From positions 868,001 to 932,000 of the forward strand of contig NZ_CP080377.1 in the NCBI RefSeq assembly GCF_019443505.1: a stretch of 64,000 nt of DNA, written 5' to 3'. Position 1 is the first letter of the stretch, and every line of letters begins with the position of its first letter. Source of the stretch: Janthinobacterium sp. PAMC25594 (lineage in GTDB: Bacteria > Pseudomonadota > Gammaproteobacteria > Burkholderiales > Burkholderiaceae_D). Positions 8,299 through 16,880 of this stretch are shown here, one piece after another. Below the pieces are notes generated by a model. It was given only the letters and a program-made list of their open reading frames with translations. It had not been told where the DNA came from and did not search any database. The position numbers were made by a program, and so were the translations under genes.

Positions 8299-9273
8299 TT
8301 AGGGATGCTTCCGATGCGGCACCACGCTCACCCAGAAACGCGTGCTCTGGCGCACGTCGACGGGCAAGGTGCGCGTCAGCATGTCGAGCACCTGCCCCGT
8401 ATCGGCCAGCGGGTAGATGCCGGACACGCGCAAGTGCGCGACGGCGGGATCGCAAGCGAGGCGACCATGGCGGTAGCGCGCCAGCTCGCCGATAAACTCG
8501 GCCAGCGGCATATCGTGCGCCACCAGCATGCCCGTCGTCCAGGCGTCCGCGCCGGCGGGCAAGGCCTCGATTGCCCCCGTGCGGTTCGCCGTGAACATCG
8601 TTTGCTGACCGGGGTGCAGCCTTTGCACGGCGCCTGGCGCCAGCATTGGCATGATGTCGACCGCGCCCGCAAACACGCCCAGGCGCGTGACTCCGCCACC
8701 GGCGCGCACGGCAAAGCGCGTGCCCACCGGTTGCAACCGGCCTTGCGCCGTGTGCACCAAAAACGGCCGGCCGGCCGGATCGCGCGCCGTGCTGACCATG
8801 ATCTCGCCCTTTAATACAGTCACCAGGCGCTGGCCCGCGTCATAGCGCACGTCGATGCTGGACGCCGTATTGAGCGCGATGCGCGTGCCGTCGTCCAGCA
8901 CGACGTGACGCAGCTCGCCCGTACCGGTACGGTAATCGGCCAGCCAGAAGCGCGCCTGCTCATCGCCGCCCGCCATCCAGGCGCCGCCGCCCACGGCCAG
9001 CAGCGCCAGGAATGTCAACGACTGGCGGCGCGCGGCGTTGGCCTGCGCATGCGCGGGCTTGCGCGCCAGCGTGCCGTGCGCCAGCGGCGCTGGCAAGGCG
9101 CGCATGCGCGCCATGCAGCCTTCGACATGCTGCCAGGCTTGCTCATGTTCCGGGTCGCTGCCGCGCCAGGCGCGCCAGGCCTGCTCCACTTCTGGCGCTA
9201 CGTCGCCGGCCTGCAGGCGCACCAGCCATTCGACAGCCTGCAGGCTGGCCGCTTCCGGCGTCAGGGCGCCCAT
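8299..9273 (-). CDS. FecR-family anti-sigma factor / sigma regulator
   Basis: A 324-residue inner-membrane protein. The cytoplasmic N-terminal FecR_N/DUF4880 region (about 1-85) contains the W-rich anti-sigma motif (AVEWLVRLQAG...WRAWRGSDPEHEQAWQHV). A single membrane helix follows near residue 90 (LTFLALLAVGGGAWMAG). The periplasmic FecR domain (DGTRIALNTASSIDVRY..., GEIMVSTARDPAGRPFLVHTAQGRLQPVGTRFAVR) precedes an STN-like C-terminal region. It relays receptor occupancy to the sigma factor. The start ATG at 9273 shares one base with the sigma-factor stop (TGATG), indicating translational coupling. Confidence 0.93.
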   Translation of the reverse strand: MGALTPEAASLQAVEWLVRLQAGDVAPEVEQAWRAWRGSDPEHEQAWQHVEGCMARMRALPAPLAHGTLARKPAHAQANAARRQSLTFLALLAVGGGAWMAGGDEQARFWLADYRTGTGELRHVVLDDGTRIALNTASSIDVRYDAGQRLVTVLKGEIMVSTARDPAGRPFLVHTAQGRLQPVGTRFAVRAGGGVTRLGVFAGAVDIMPMLAPGAVQRLHPGQQTMFTANRTGAIEALPAGADAWTTGMLVAHDMPLAEFIGELARYRHGRLACDPAVAHLRVSGIYPLADTGQVLDMLTRTLPVDVRQSTRFWVSVVPHRKHP

Positions 9274-9785
9274 CACGGCACCGGCTGGGCAAAGAAACAT
9301 TGGTGCATGGCCTTGACCAGGTAGCGCTGCACGGTGGCCAGCGAGACATTCAGTTCCAGCGCGATGGCCGCCTGCGGCATGCCATCGAGCTGCGACAGCA
9401 GAAAGGCGCGGCGCACGGCCGGCGCCAGGCCATCGAGGCGGCGGTCGATGTCGAACAGGGCTTCGAGCAGAATCGCCTGCGCCTCGGGGTCGGGCGCACT
9501 TTGCGCCGGCAGGCTGGCCAGGGTGTCCAGATACGCCGCCTCCAGATCGCGGCGGCGATACAGATTGCCCAGCACGCCCTTGGCCACCGTCGTCAGGAAG
9601 GCACGCGGCTCGCGCGCGGCGATGCTTTCTTCGCGATTGAGCAGGCGCATGAAAGTGTCGTGCGCCACGTCGGCCGCATCAAAGGCGTTGCCCAACTTGT
9701 GCCTGAGCCAGCCTTGCAGCCACCGGTGGTGATCGTGATACAGGCTGCCCACCTCCTGGTGAACGCCGGGTTGGGCAGGCGGCAC
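9273..9785 (-). CDS. FecI-type ECF RNA polymerase sigma factor
   Basis: A 170-residue ECF sigma factor of the iron-starvation group. Region 2 carries DAADVAHDTFMRLLNRE and PRAFLTTVAKGVLGNLYRRR (core binding and -10 recognition). Region 4 carries LAPAVRRAFLLSQLDGMPQAAIALELNVSLATVQRYLVKAM (helix-turn-helix for the -35). It should activate the receptor gene when FecR signals ferric-siderophore uptake. It starts at GTG (9785), with AGGGAG eight bases upstream. A Fur box lies 25-45 bp upstream, giving the standard scheme of Fur derepression plus ligand-dependent activation. Confidence 0.93.
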   Translation of the reverse strand: MPPAQPGVHQEVGSLYHDHHRWLQGWLRHKLGNAFDAADVAHDTFMRLLNREESIAAREPRAFLTTVAKGVLGNLYRRRDLEAAYLDTLASLPAQSAPDPEAQAILLEALFDIDRRLDGLAPAVRRAFLLSQLDGMPQAAIALELNVSLATVQRYLVKAMHQCFFAQPVP

Positions 9786-9810
9786 GTCGCATACTCCCTA
9801 GCTTGCAAAT

Positions 9811-9829
9811 AATAATGATTCGCATTCTA
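9811..9829 (-). promoter_or_regulatory. Fur box upstream of the fecI-like gene
   Basis: Read on the minus strand, this 19-mer (core GAATCATTATT) matches the consensus GATAATGATAATCATTATC at about 14 of 19 positions, with the right half almost perfect. Its place just upstream of an iron-starvation sigma factor strongly supports Fur repression. Confidence 0.7.
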
Positions 9830-10035
9830 TATCCATGCGGTGCTGCGGCGCAAGCGCCCTGCAAATGCCTGTCTGACGCGATTTTTGCAAACACTGCCAT
9901 GATGATCGCGTCCGTCGGCGTAGCGCGCGTTGCAAGTTCTGCAGAGCGCGCCCAGATACGCGGCAATGATAGTATTGGCAACACCTGAACAAGCAGGCCT
10001 CCCTGGCCATGCATCCACACCATTGAAAGGCAAAC

Positions 10036-10548
10036 ATGCTGCTATCTGAACTGCTGACCAAGCTGACCTGCGGTGAACTGGAAGGAGAGGAACTCGACGA
10101 AGCCGTCACCGCCATCACCGCTGCGCCCTCCGCTCCGCGCGACGAGTGGATCGACAGCGATGCGCAGGCCTACACGGTGGCGATCCTCTTGCGCCTGGCC
10201 TGCTATACGGCGTCGAGCGACAAGCTCGATGAATTGCACGAACAGATACAGGACATGTTCGACGAATTCCCCGACTTCCCGTACGAGATGCTCGAGGACA
10301 GCGGCGGTAGCGCGCTGCCCTATTTCGAGTGGCTGGACACGGAACTGGCGCAGCGCGCCGTGGAAGACGGCGGCTATGAGCTGATCCAGATCGACGGCAA
10401 CGGTTCCGACGAAATGGATGCGCTGGTGGTGTACCGGCGCGACACGGACGACATCATCCAGGCGGCGGCATTGATGGGCGTGACCATAGTCCGGCCGCTC
10501 ACCTACTATCGCGGCATCGAAGCGACGGTGGGCAAGCGGCCGTTCTGA
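10036..10548 (+). CDS. Conserved hypothetical acidic protein
   Basis: A 170-residue, strongly acidic soluble protein without signal peptide or membrane helix. The first 60 residues look helical (LLTKLTCGELEGEELDEAV) and the C-terminal half looks mixed alpha/beta (YELIQIDGNGSDEMDALVVYRRD). I do not recognise the family, though the ending resembles small DUF-type proteins of Burkholderiales. The ATG follows GAAAGG at a normal distance. It is convergent with the DUF3472 gene (stops ten bases apart) and diverges from the fecI-like gene across 250 bp that contain the Fur box. No function can be assigned. Confidence 0.65.
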   Translation: MLLSELLTKLTCGELEGEELDEAVTAITAAPSAPRDEWIDSDAQAYTVAILLRLACYTASSDKLDELHEQIQDMFDEFPDFPYEMLEDSGGSALPYFEWLDTELAQRAVEDGGYELIQIDGNGSDEMDALVVYRRDTDDIIQAAALMGVTIVRPLTYYRGIEATVGKRPF

Positions 10549-10558
10549 GAAACCACGC

Positions 10559-11821
10559 CTATTGCATCGGCAAGGCGCTCACGTCGACGGCGGGCGCCTG
10601 GCCCGTGGCCGGGCGCGTGAAGTTCTGGCCGGTTTTCACGTACCCGGCGAAGAAACCGCCGTTACGCAGGTAGAACTTGCCGTTTTCCACGCCGCCCGCA
10701 TAATCCATGCGCTGCGCGTTGGTGGCCGTGGCGTCGCCCGTGTAGCGCCCTGCCGTCACTTCCGACCAGGTGCCGGCAACGTTCCTTGCCCACTGATTGC
10801 CGAACTGGACGCGGCGCTCCGTGTGGCCCAGGGTATCGATGAAGTTTTCGAGGAAGGAATGCACGCGCGTCAAATACGTGGAAATCGCCGGCCGCTTCCA
10901 GGTGGCGATGTAGCGCCATTTTCCCGTTTCGGGCGCGAAGAACCAAGCCGAGTAATCGCTGCCGCCCTTGCCGTCGGGCCGCGCGCGCGTGATGAAGCGG
11001 TACGTGGTGCCGGCCGCCCAATGATATGAAAGGTAGGTTTGCCCGCCCGTGCCCTCGCCGCCAAATGCGTTGTCAACCACGCCGGCGCCCTTGCTGACCA
11101 GGGTGGTCTTCGCGCCATTCTCGGCGTCCCACACGGAGAACAGGATCCAGCGCTCGCTGGGCGACTTGACCTGGATGCCCATGTAACCCTGGCCAAAGCC
11201 GTTGGCCATGAAGTAGGAGCCGATGGCGTCCTGTCCCACGGGTATCGTCATCTCGTTATAAAAATACTCGGTATTGACCGGTACCGTGTAGCCCATGTGC
11301 ACGGACGGCCCGCGCCGCGACCAGTAGTAATTGGCGCGGTCATTCGCGTAATTGAGCGCGGCGCCGGCCGTCACCTTCAGTGCCGAAACGTCGCCGAACG
11401 TGGCCTTGGCGCGCGTCAATCCCTGCAAGTCCACCTTCACATAGCCGGCCGCCGGCACATTGACCGTACCGACGGCGTAGGTCTTGCGCGCCTTGCCGGC
11501 CAGCCTGACGTCGAACGGCGTGCCGTTGATCTTCACGCGGATGGTGCTGTCGCCGCCATCGGCCAGGCTGGCGTCCAGCGCCACCTGGACGGGACCCGCT
11601 TCAGCCACGCGGAAATACATGCTGGCCACCGCTGCCGGATTGCTCCAGCCGGTCAGGCCATGTTCGCCGATGACGGCGCCCTTGTCTGCACTGGTGATGA
11701 AGGCATTGCCGGCCAGTTCCACGCTGGCGGGCGTCGCGGACGCCACGGGCGCGGCCACGCAGGCGGCCAGTAAAGGCATGGCGGGAAGGACAGCGTAGAA
11801 CAATGAACTTCTGTGTTTCAT
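10559..11821 (-). CDS. DUF3472 domain lipoprotein
   Basis: A 420-residue exported protein. A lipoprotein signal with lipobox LLAAC near residue 20 predicts outer-membrane anchoring. An N-terminal beta-rich domain (about 30-140, DUF5077-like: SVELAGNAFITSADKGAVIGEHGLTGW) precedes a DUF3472 region (about 160-400: YYWSRRGPSVHMGYTVP, YNEMTIP, GYMGIQVKSPSERWILFSVWD). Both domains are common beside polysaccharide-degrading enzymes, so a glycan-binding or hydrolytic role is likely but unproven. The ATG at 11821 has AGGAGA five bases upstream. It follows the GH109-like gene but a terminator separates them, so it may have its own promoter or depend on read-through. Confidence 0.85.
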   Translation of the reverse strand: MKHRSSLFYAVLPAMPLLAACVAAPVASATPASVELAGNAFITSADKGAVIGEHGLTGWSNPAAVASMYFRVAEAGPVQVALDASLADGGDSTIRVKINGTPFDVRLAGKARKTYAVGTVNVPAAGYVKVDLQGLTRAKATFGDVSALKVTAGAALNYANDRANYYWSRRGPSVHMGYTVPVNTEYFYNEMTIPVGQDAIGSYFMANGFGQGYMGIQVKSPSERWILFSVWDAENGAKTTLVSKGAGVVDNAFGGEGTGGQTYLSYHWAAGTTYRFITRARPDGKGGSDYSAWFFAPETGKWRYIATWKRPAISTYLTRVHSFLENFIDTLGHTERRVQFGNQWARNVAGTWSEVTAGRYTGDATATNAQRMDYAGGVENGKFYLRNGGFFAGYVKTGQNFTRPATGQAPAVDVSALPMQ

Positions 11822-11839
11822 CAACGTCTCCTGGAATGG

Positions 11840-11876
11840 AAAAAACCCGCTACGGCGGCAGGCGCGGTAGCGGGTT
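11840..11876 (-). terminator. Intrinsic terminator after the GH109-like gene
   Basis: Leftward reading gives AACCCGCTAC, a 13-base loop, GTAGCGGGTT, then a run of T (A-run at 11840-11845 on the plus strand). A perfect 10-bp stem with a U-tract eight bases past the GH109 stop is a good rho-independent terminator. Confidence 0.8.
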
Positions 11877-11884
11877 GTGAAACC

Positions 11885-13276
11885 TTAGTACTTGCCGTCG
11901 AGGGCGAAGATCGGCTTGCGCGCTTTCCACTGGCCGCCCGTGAAGTCGGGGAAGTCCAGAGTCTGGAAGTTGGCGGCGATCGACTGCTCGGACAACGGCG
12001 TGATGGCGCTCCACGTGACGGCGTCGTAGATATCGATCGGCATCGGCGCGTTGGCCTTCAATGCTTCGACAAAGGCGTGGATGACGAAGAAGTCCATGCC
12101 GCCGTGGCCCGCGCCTTCGGCTTGCGCCGCGTATTTGCGCCACACCGGGTGCTCATACTTGTCCTGGTAAGCCTTGAAGTCGTCCCACTGGTGCGGCTTG
12201 CTGACGCCCTCGATATGAATCGAATTATTCAAGTCCATCCACAGGCCGTCCGTGCCTTGCACGCGGAAACCCAGCGAATACGGGCGCGGCAGGCTCGTAT
12301 CGTGCTGCAGGATGATGGTTTCGCCGTTTTCGCACGCCAGGGTGGTGGTGACGACGTCGCCCAGCTTGAATTTCACCTTGGCGTTCGCATGCTGCGCGCC
12401 GCCCGGCTGCTTGACGATGTAGTCGTGCAAGCCGCGCGCCTTGGTGGCAAAGGCGTTGATGCGCGTAAAACGGTTGCCGCGATTGATGTTCGTGTACATG
12501 GCGCACGGGCCGATGCCGTGGCTCGGATACAGTTCGCCATTGCGCTCGACCGAGTGCTGCGTGCGCCAATGGGCTTCCGACCAGCCCTTTTCGCCGAATT
12601 CCACGCCGCCGCCATACGGCTTGGCCGGATTGCCGCTGTTGAATTTGACGGCGCGCAAATCGTGCTGGTAGCCGCCCTGCAGGTGCAGCAGTTCGCCGAA
12701 CAGGCCCGCGCGCACCATCTGCAGCGCGGCCATCACGTCGCGGCGGTAGCACACATTTTCCAGCAACATGTACGGCGTGCCCGTCTTCAGCTGGGTATTC
12801 AGCACATCCCAGTGGTCTTGCAGGGTGATGCCGGCCACCACTTCGCAACCGACGGCGATTTTCGCCTGCATCGCGGCAATCGCCATCGGTGCGTGGAATT
12901 CCCACGGCGTGGCGATGATCACGCCATCGAGGCCGCCCGCGTCCAGCATGCGCTGGTAGGCTTTCTGGTCGCGATCTTCGCCATAGGTGCGCGGACGCGG
13001 CTTGCCCGCTTTGGCCACCTGGCCCAGCGCGTGTTTCAGCATGATCGGTTCGATATCGCACAGGGCAACCACTTCCACGTCGTCGCGGCGCACCAGTTCG
13101 GCCAGCAGCACCTGGCCGCGCATGCCCGTGCCGATCAGGCCCAGGCGGACCTTGTCGCGGCCGGCGGCAGGTGCGGCGCTGGCATCGCCAGGCAGCAAGG
13201 CGCTGCCGGCCATGGCGCCACCGGCCAGCGCTGCGCTGGCGGACAGGAAATTGCGTCGATTGATTTGTGTCGTCAT
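11885..13276 (-). CDS. Gfo/Idh/MocA family protein, GH109-like alpha-N-acetylgalactosaminidase
   Basis: A 463-residue secreted NAD-dependent oxidoreductase-fold enzyme. The N-terminus is a Tat signal (RRNFLSASAALAGGAMAG). The mature part opens with the dinucleotide motif LGLIGTGMRGQ, continues with VVALCDIEP and VIIATPWEFHAPMA, and contains SHGIGPCAMYTNINRGNRF, typical of GH109. GH109 enzymes hydrolyse alpha-GalNAc by an NAD-assisted redox/elimination mechanism, and the GalNAc-catabolism locus supports that substrate. The ATG at 13276 (MTTQINRRNFL) puts the twin arginines near the start. It lies 66 bp downstream of the Oar-like receptor and is probably in its transcript. Other Gfo/Idh/MocA sugar dehydrogenases remain possible. 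Confidence 0.87.
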   Translation of the reverse strand: MTTQINRRNFLSASAALAGGAMAGSALLPGDASAAPAAGRDKVRLGLIGTGMRGQVLLAELVRRDDVEVVALCDIEPIMLKHALGQVAKAGKPRPRTYGEDRDQKAYQRMLDAGGLDGVIIATPWEFHAPMAIAAMQAKIAVGCEVVAGITLQDHWDVLNTQLKTGTPYMLLENVCYRRDVMAALQMVRAGLFGELLHLQGGYQHDLRAVKFNSGNPAKPYGGGVEFGEKGWSEAHWRTQHSVERNGELYPSHGIGPCAMYTNINRGNRFTRINAFATKARGLHDYIVKQPGGAQHANAKVKFKLGDVVTTTLACENGETIILQHDTSLPRPYSLGFRVQGTDGLWMDLNNSIHIEGVSKPHQWDDFKAYQDKYEHPVWRKYAAQAEGAGHGGMDFFVIHAFVEALKANAPMPIDIYDAVTWSAITPLSEQSIAANFQTLDFPDFTGGQWKARKPIFALDGKY

Positions 13277-13342
13277 TGGTCTCTTCTCGCTTCCGTTGGT
13301 AATGATCGTCACCGGCACGCCGCACGGCGCGCCGGTTGCAGG

Positions 13343-16300
13343 TTAATAAGTGTATTCAGCCGTGAAGCGCACGGAACGCAGCGCCGTGCGTCCATCGACC
13401 TGCAGGTAATTGCGGGAGATGGCGCCATGGTCTTCGCGCGTTTCGGTATAGCGGGTGACGGTCTGGCTGTTGAACACGTTGAACACGTCCACTTTCAGGC
13501 TCAGGCCTTTGACGGCGCTGGGAGTATAGGCCACATTCATATCCAACTGGGCTTGCCACGGCAGGCGGCCCTGGCTGCCGCGCGGCGCCGGCTTGCCGTT
13601 GCAATAGAAGTAGGAATCGCCGTAATTGCCCTCGAACTTCAGATTATCGGGCAGCGCGCCGATGCAGTTGCGCGGTGCGCCCGAGATCAGCGACAGGTTG
13701 GCGCCCACCATCACGTCCGGGATGACCTGCATGAAACCGTAGGCCTTGAAGGCGTGACGGTGGTCGCCCGGCAGGTAGCCATACGCGTTGTACATCAGTT
13801 CCTTGTGGTCGTCGCTGACCGTCAGGCCCACGTCGCCGCCGCCGATGCTGTCCGTCTGGCCTTCCATATTGCCCTTCAGGCCGGACAAGGTGTAGGTCAG
13901 CTTGCCGTACCAGCCGTTCGTGTACGGGTGCTCGACAAACATGTTCAGGGCGCGATAGGTGCGCGATGGCAGCGGGTTGCCCCACTCTGCCGCCGAAATA
14001 TCCACGCGGCGCAGGCCCTTGCCATCGTCGAAGTCCACCATCAGGCTGTTGTCGCGGCCCGGATTGATGATGGCGCACTGAAAGCCGCTCCAGTTAGCCG
14101 TATCGACGCTGTTGCGCGTGGCCCAGGCTTGCAGCGGACGCGCGTCGCAGGTGTCGTCATTGGTGTCGTTCAGCTTGCGGTACAGGACGCTGGCGCCCAC
14201 CACCAGCTTCTTGCTCAGGGCGCGTTCGAAGCCCAGCGAGAATTCATCCTGCGACAGCGGTTTCAGGCCAACGGCCGTCACTTCGCGCGCGTCGCGGCTC
14301 TGTCCATACGCATTGTTGGCCGAATACGGTTTGCTGATCGCGTGCAGGCCCGTCGGCGCGCCCGTGACGGGATCGACGCCCGTGTAAGTGTACATCTCGC
14401 TGGTGGCCAGGAAGGGGCTGGCCATGTTGCTCGACAAATTCGATGGCACCGGCAGGTGGTAGCGGCCGCCGTTGGCGAAGAATTTCAGGGTGCCGTCGCC
14501 CAGATAATCCCAGGTGGCGCCCACGCGCGGGGCGATCATGTTGCGCTGCGAAATGAAGGCCACGCCATCGGTGCTGTAGTTGGTGAACTGTTCCCGGCGC
14601 AGGCCCAGGTCCAGCAGCACGCGTTCCGTGACCTGATAGTGATCCTGGATGTACTGCGCCGATTGCACGCTGGTCGGACGCGCCAGATTGGCGTTCAATT
14701 CCTTGCTGACGTAATAGCCATCCTTGCCATAGCCGTTGCCTTGGGCCGGCGTCTCAAAGGCGCCGTTGATCAGGAGCGTCGGATCCTTGACCTTCTCGTA
14801 CCTCCAGCGGTAGCCGCCGGCCAGGCTCAGGCCCACTTGCGATTCCACGTCGATGCGGTCGATGCCGCCACGCAGCGAGTGCTTGCCCAGCTTGTATTCC
14901 AGGTCCAGGCGCTTGGCCTTCTGGCGGTCTTCCGAGGATGGGTCGACCAGGGTCCCCGTCACCGCCTGCGGATTGGCGTACGTCAGTCCAGGTACACGGG
15001 TATCGCTATTCGAGACCGTCTGCGCCAGGCTCGGATCGTAGCCATTCGGCATGCGGCGGTGCGATGTGCGCGATTCGCCCATCATGGCCGTCACCGTCAG
15101 CTGGTCCGTCAGGTAGCCCGTGTACTTGAAGATGTCGACATTCGCGCCCGGCGCGGCCGACGAACCGCAGCAGTTGATGGTGGTCTCGCTCCCGCCGCCA
15201 GGCACGTTGTTGCGTTTCAGCGTGGCATAGTCGAAGCCATAGCTCTGGCTATCCGTAGTCGTGCGGTCATACAGCTTGGTATATTCAAAGTGATGGTCGT
15301 CCGTCAGGTTGTAGTCCAGCTTGGCCATCATGCGGTCAACCTTGCTCTTGCTCTCGCGCCAGCCGTTCGGCTGCACCTTGTCCGAGTCGTCGCGCGCACC
15401 GGCGACGGCGCCGCCGTCCGTGCGCGTCTGTTCCAGCGCCACGAAGGCGAACAGCTTGTTCTGGATCAGCGGCCCGCTGCCGTACAAGCCGACGACCTTG
15501 CTGGTGCTGCCGTTATCGCGGTTCCAGTACTTCAAGGTGCCATCCGTGCCCGGATTGGCGCCCGTGTTCGGGTAGTACCGGTTTTCCGTTGTGCCCTTCA
15601 GCGAACGGGGGATGATGGAGACCTTGCCGCCGAATTCGACCTTGTTGCCGCCGCTCTTGGTGGTGATGTTGATCACGCCGCCCGTGGAGCGGCCAAACTC
15701 CGAGCCGTAGCCGCCCGACAGCACCTGCAGGTTGGAGATCGCGCCAAACGGCAGCTCCGAGGCGCCCACCTGGGTCAGGATATTCGTGATGGGGAAACCG
15801 TTGACGTAGAAGGCGTTTTCCGACTGGCCCGAGCCGCCGATCGACGGCGCATTGCCATACACGCTGTTGGTGCCGCGCGCCACGCCCGGCGTCAGCTGCA
15901 CGATGGACGCCACATCGTTCCCGACCGGCAGCGCTTTGAGTTCCTTGGCGGTGAAGATCACGCCATTGTTCGTGTTCGACACGTCGATCGGGTTGCGCGA
16001 CGCCTTCACCACGACGGTCTGCTCCTGGCCCACGGAAGCGGCCACGCCGACCGGCCCGAAGTTCGCTTCCGCGCCGGCGCCGATCAGGGCTTCGACTTCC
16101 TGCGACGCTTCCACCGAACCGGCACGCAGCACGCGCACCGCATAGCGGCCTGGCGGCATGGAGTTGGCCACATAGCGACCCGACGTATCGGGCGTCAAAG
16201 TGCGCCGCACGCCCGTGGCCAGGTTTTCCAGCACCACGGTGGCGCCGGCCGGTGCGCTCACTTCGCCGAAAATGGTACTCGTGGCGTTCGACTGTGCCCA

Positions 16301-16387
16301 GGCCTGGCCTGGCACGCCGGCCGCCAGTGCGATCACGATCGCGGCGGCGCGGCTGATGTCGCGCAATTTGAGTCGGGTGGTATGCAT
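13343..16387 (-). CDS. Oar-like TonB-dependent receptor, GalNAc locus
   Basis: A 1014-residue outer-membrane receptor. Signal peptide about 1-31 (VPGQAWAQ); N-terminal carboxypeptidase-regulatory-like beta domain about 35-110 (GATVVLENLATGVRRTLTPDTSGRY); plug about 125-235 (KASRNPIDVSNTNNGVIFTAKE and RSTGGVINITTKSG); large barrel ending ...RSVRFTAEYTY. Such receptors import oligosaccharides or large ligands. It is followed by the GH109-like gene and preceded by a promoter copy shared with the GH31 gene and by three CTTTC elements, so it is probably the AgaR-controlled uptake channel for GalNAc-containing oligosaccharides. Substrate is inferred from context. Confidence 0.92.
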   Translation of the reverse strand: MHTTRLKLRDISRAAAIVIALAAGVPGQAWAQSNATSTIFGEVSAPAGATVVLENLATGVRRTLTPDTSGRYVANSMPPGRYAVRVLRAGSVEASQEVEALIGAGAEANFGPVGVAASVGQEQTVVVKASRNPIDVSNTNNGVIFTAKELKALPVGNDVASIVQLTPGVARGTNSVYGNAPSIGGSGQSENAFYVNGFPITNILTQVGASELPFGAISNLQVLSGGYGSEFGRSTGGVINITTKSGGNKVEFGGKVSIIPRSLKGTTENRYYPNTGANPGTDGTLKYWNRDNGSTSKVVGLYGSGPLIQNKLFAFVALEQTRTDGGAVAGARDDSDKVQPNGWRESKSKVDRMMAKLDYNLTDDHHFEYTKLYDRTTTDSQSYGFDYATLKRNNVPGGGSETTINCCGSSAAPGANVDIFKYTGYLTDQLTVTAMMGESRTSHRRMPNGYDPSLAQTVSNSDTRVPGLTYANPQAVTGTLVDPSSEDRQKAKRLDLEYKLGKHSLRGGIDRIDVESQVGLSLAGGYRWRYEKVKDPTLLINGAFETPAQGNGYGKDGYYVSKELNANLARPTSVQSAQYIQDHYQVTERVLLDLGLRREQFTNYSTDGVAFISQRNMIAPRVGATWDYLGDGTLKFFANGGRYHLPVPSNLSSNMASPFLATSEMYTYTGVDPVTGAPTGLHAISKPYSANNAYGQSRDAREVTAVGLKPLSQDEFSLGFERALSKKLVVGASVLYRKLNDTNDDTCDARPLQAWATRNSVDTANWSGFQCAIINPGRDNSLMVDFDDGKGLRRVDISAAEWGNPLPSRTYRALNMFVEHPYTNGWYGKLTYTLSGLKGNMEGQTDSIGGGDVGLTVSDDHKELMYNAYGYLPGDHRHAFKAYGFMQVIPDVMVGANLSLISGAPRNCIGALPDNLKFEGNYGDSYFYCNGKPAPRGSQGRLPWQAQLDMNVAYTPSAVKGLSLKVDVFNVFNSQTVTRYTETREDHGAISRNYLQVDGRTALRSVRFTAEYTY

Positions 16388-16547
16388 GCTGTGTCTCCGT
16401 CTATATCGAGGGTTTTACGCGTCCTCCCCGCTCCGGGACGGAGTCGGGGGGAGGCCATTTTTATGGTGTTCGTCGGAAGGTAGAGCCAGACAGCCGCACC
16501 TTTCGGGAAATCAGTCCGTATCGGCTGATTTTCGTTTTCCTGGGATT

Positions 16548-16576
16548 ACTTTAAAAAGAAAAATAAGTATCGTCAA
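16548..16576 (-). promoter_or_regulatory. Sigma-70-type promoter of the Oar-like receptor
   Basis: Leftward -35 TTGACG (16576-16571), 17-bp spacer, -10 TAAAGT (16553-16548). The same hexamers and spacing occur upstream of the GH31 gene within a 58-bp near-identical sequence (16547-16604 versus 23325-23382, about 52 of 58 identical). A CTTTC sits seven bases upstream of the -35. The implied transcript start near 16541 leaves a leader of about 150 nt. Confidence 0.65.
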
Positions 16577-16582
16577 CAAAAA

Positions 16583-16670
16583 GAAAGTTATAACGCAAAT
16601 TTATCGCTTAACCGGGTAAATAAACGCGATTTATCTTTCTATTCAATCAGTGGCGCGGCAGATAACTTTC
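16583..16670. promoter_or_regulatory. AgaR-type operator elements (three CTTTC motifs)
   Basis: CTTTC cores at 16583-16587 (minus strand), 16635-16639 and 16666-16670 (plus strand, in ATCTTTCT and AACTTTCG). Published comparative work on proteobacterial GalNAc regulons describes AgaR sites as CTTTC in several copies and arrangements. The clustering, the position upstream of the receptor promoter and the agaR gene in the same locus support this. Exact boundaries are unknown. Confidence 0.6.
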
Positions 16671-16744
16671 GTTATTGTGGTATGACAGATACACGCGTAG
16701 GCGGGGAAGTGAGCGGGAACGGTGAAACGGACCAAAAATCCGGG

Positions 16745-16781
16745 GAAAAAAATGCGAAAGCAGCCCTGATGGCCTGCTTTC
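16745..16781 (-). terminator. Intrinsic terminator downstream of the second receptor
   Basis: Leftward: GAAAGCAG, ten bases, CTGCTTTC, GCA, then seven T. Eight-bp stem plus U-tract about 100 bp past the receptor stop. Its stem contains CTTTC on both strands, so these two copies are probably terminator structure rather than operators. Confidence 0.7.
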
Positions 16782-16842
16782 ACTTACGCTTATCTTTCGT
16801 ATTGCATATTTCGGAATATTGTTTTTCTTTTCCATGGCAATA

Positions 16843-16868
16843 CCCCGGCCCGCACAGGCGGGCCGGGG
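16843..16868. other. Strong GC hairpin after the second receptor
   Basis: CCCCGGCCCGC, four bases, GCGGGCCGGGG: a perfect 11-bp stem 12 bp past the stop codon at 16881. No T-run follows leftward. It probably protects the mRNA 3' end or works together with the terminator at 16745-16781. Confidence 0.6.
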
Positions 16869-16880
16869 CAAGGTCACGTT

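Larger units (their letters stand above)
16388..16880. other. 493-bp control region between the two receptors
   Basis: No supported gene. It holds, right to left, a GC hairpin just past the second receptor's stop (16843-16868), an intrinsic terminator (16745-16781), CTTTC elements on either strand at 16666-16670, 16635-16639 and 16583-16587, and the promoter at 16548-16576 for the leftward receptor. It is much richer in A+T than its surroundings. A further CTTTC at 16794-16798 lies inside the probable 3' end of the upstream transcript. Confidence 0.6.

Noticed and set aside
11813..16483. A 1556-codon open frame on the plus strand
   Set aside because: It is antisense to the GH109-like gene, the terminator and the Oar-like receptor, has no ribosome site or recognisable domain, and is rich in His/Arg/Ala as expected for a GC-rich shadow frame.
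16756..16781. GAAAGCAG/CTGCTTTC inverted repeat as an AgaR operator
   Set aside because: Read leftward it is followed by GCA and seven T and lies after the receptor stop, so it is better explained as an intrinsic terminator.
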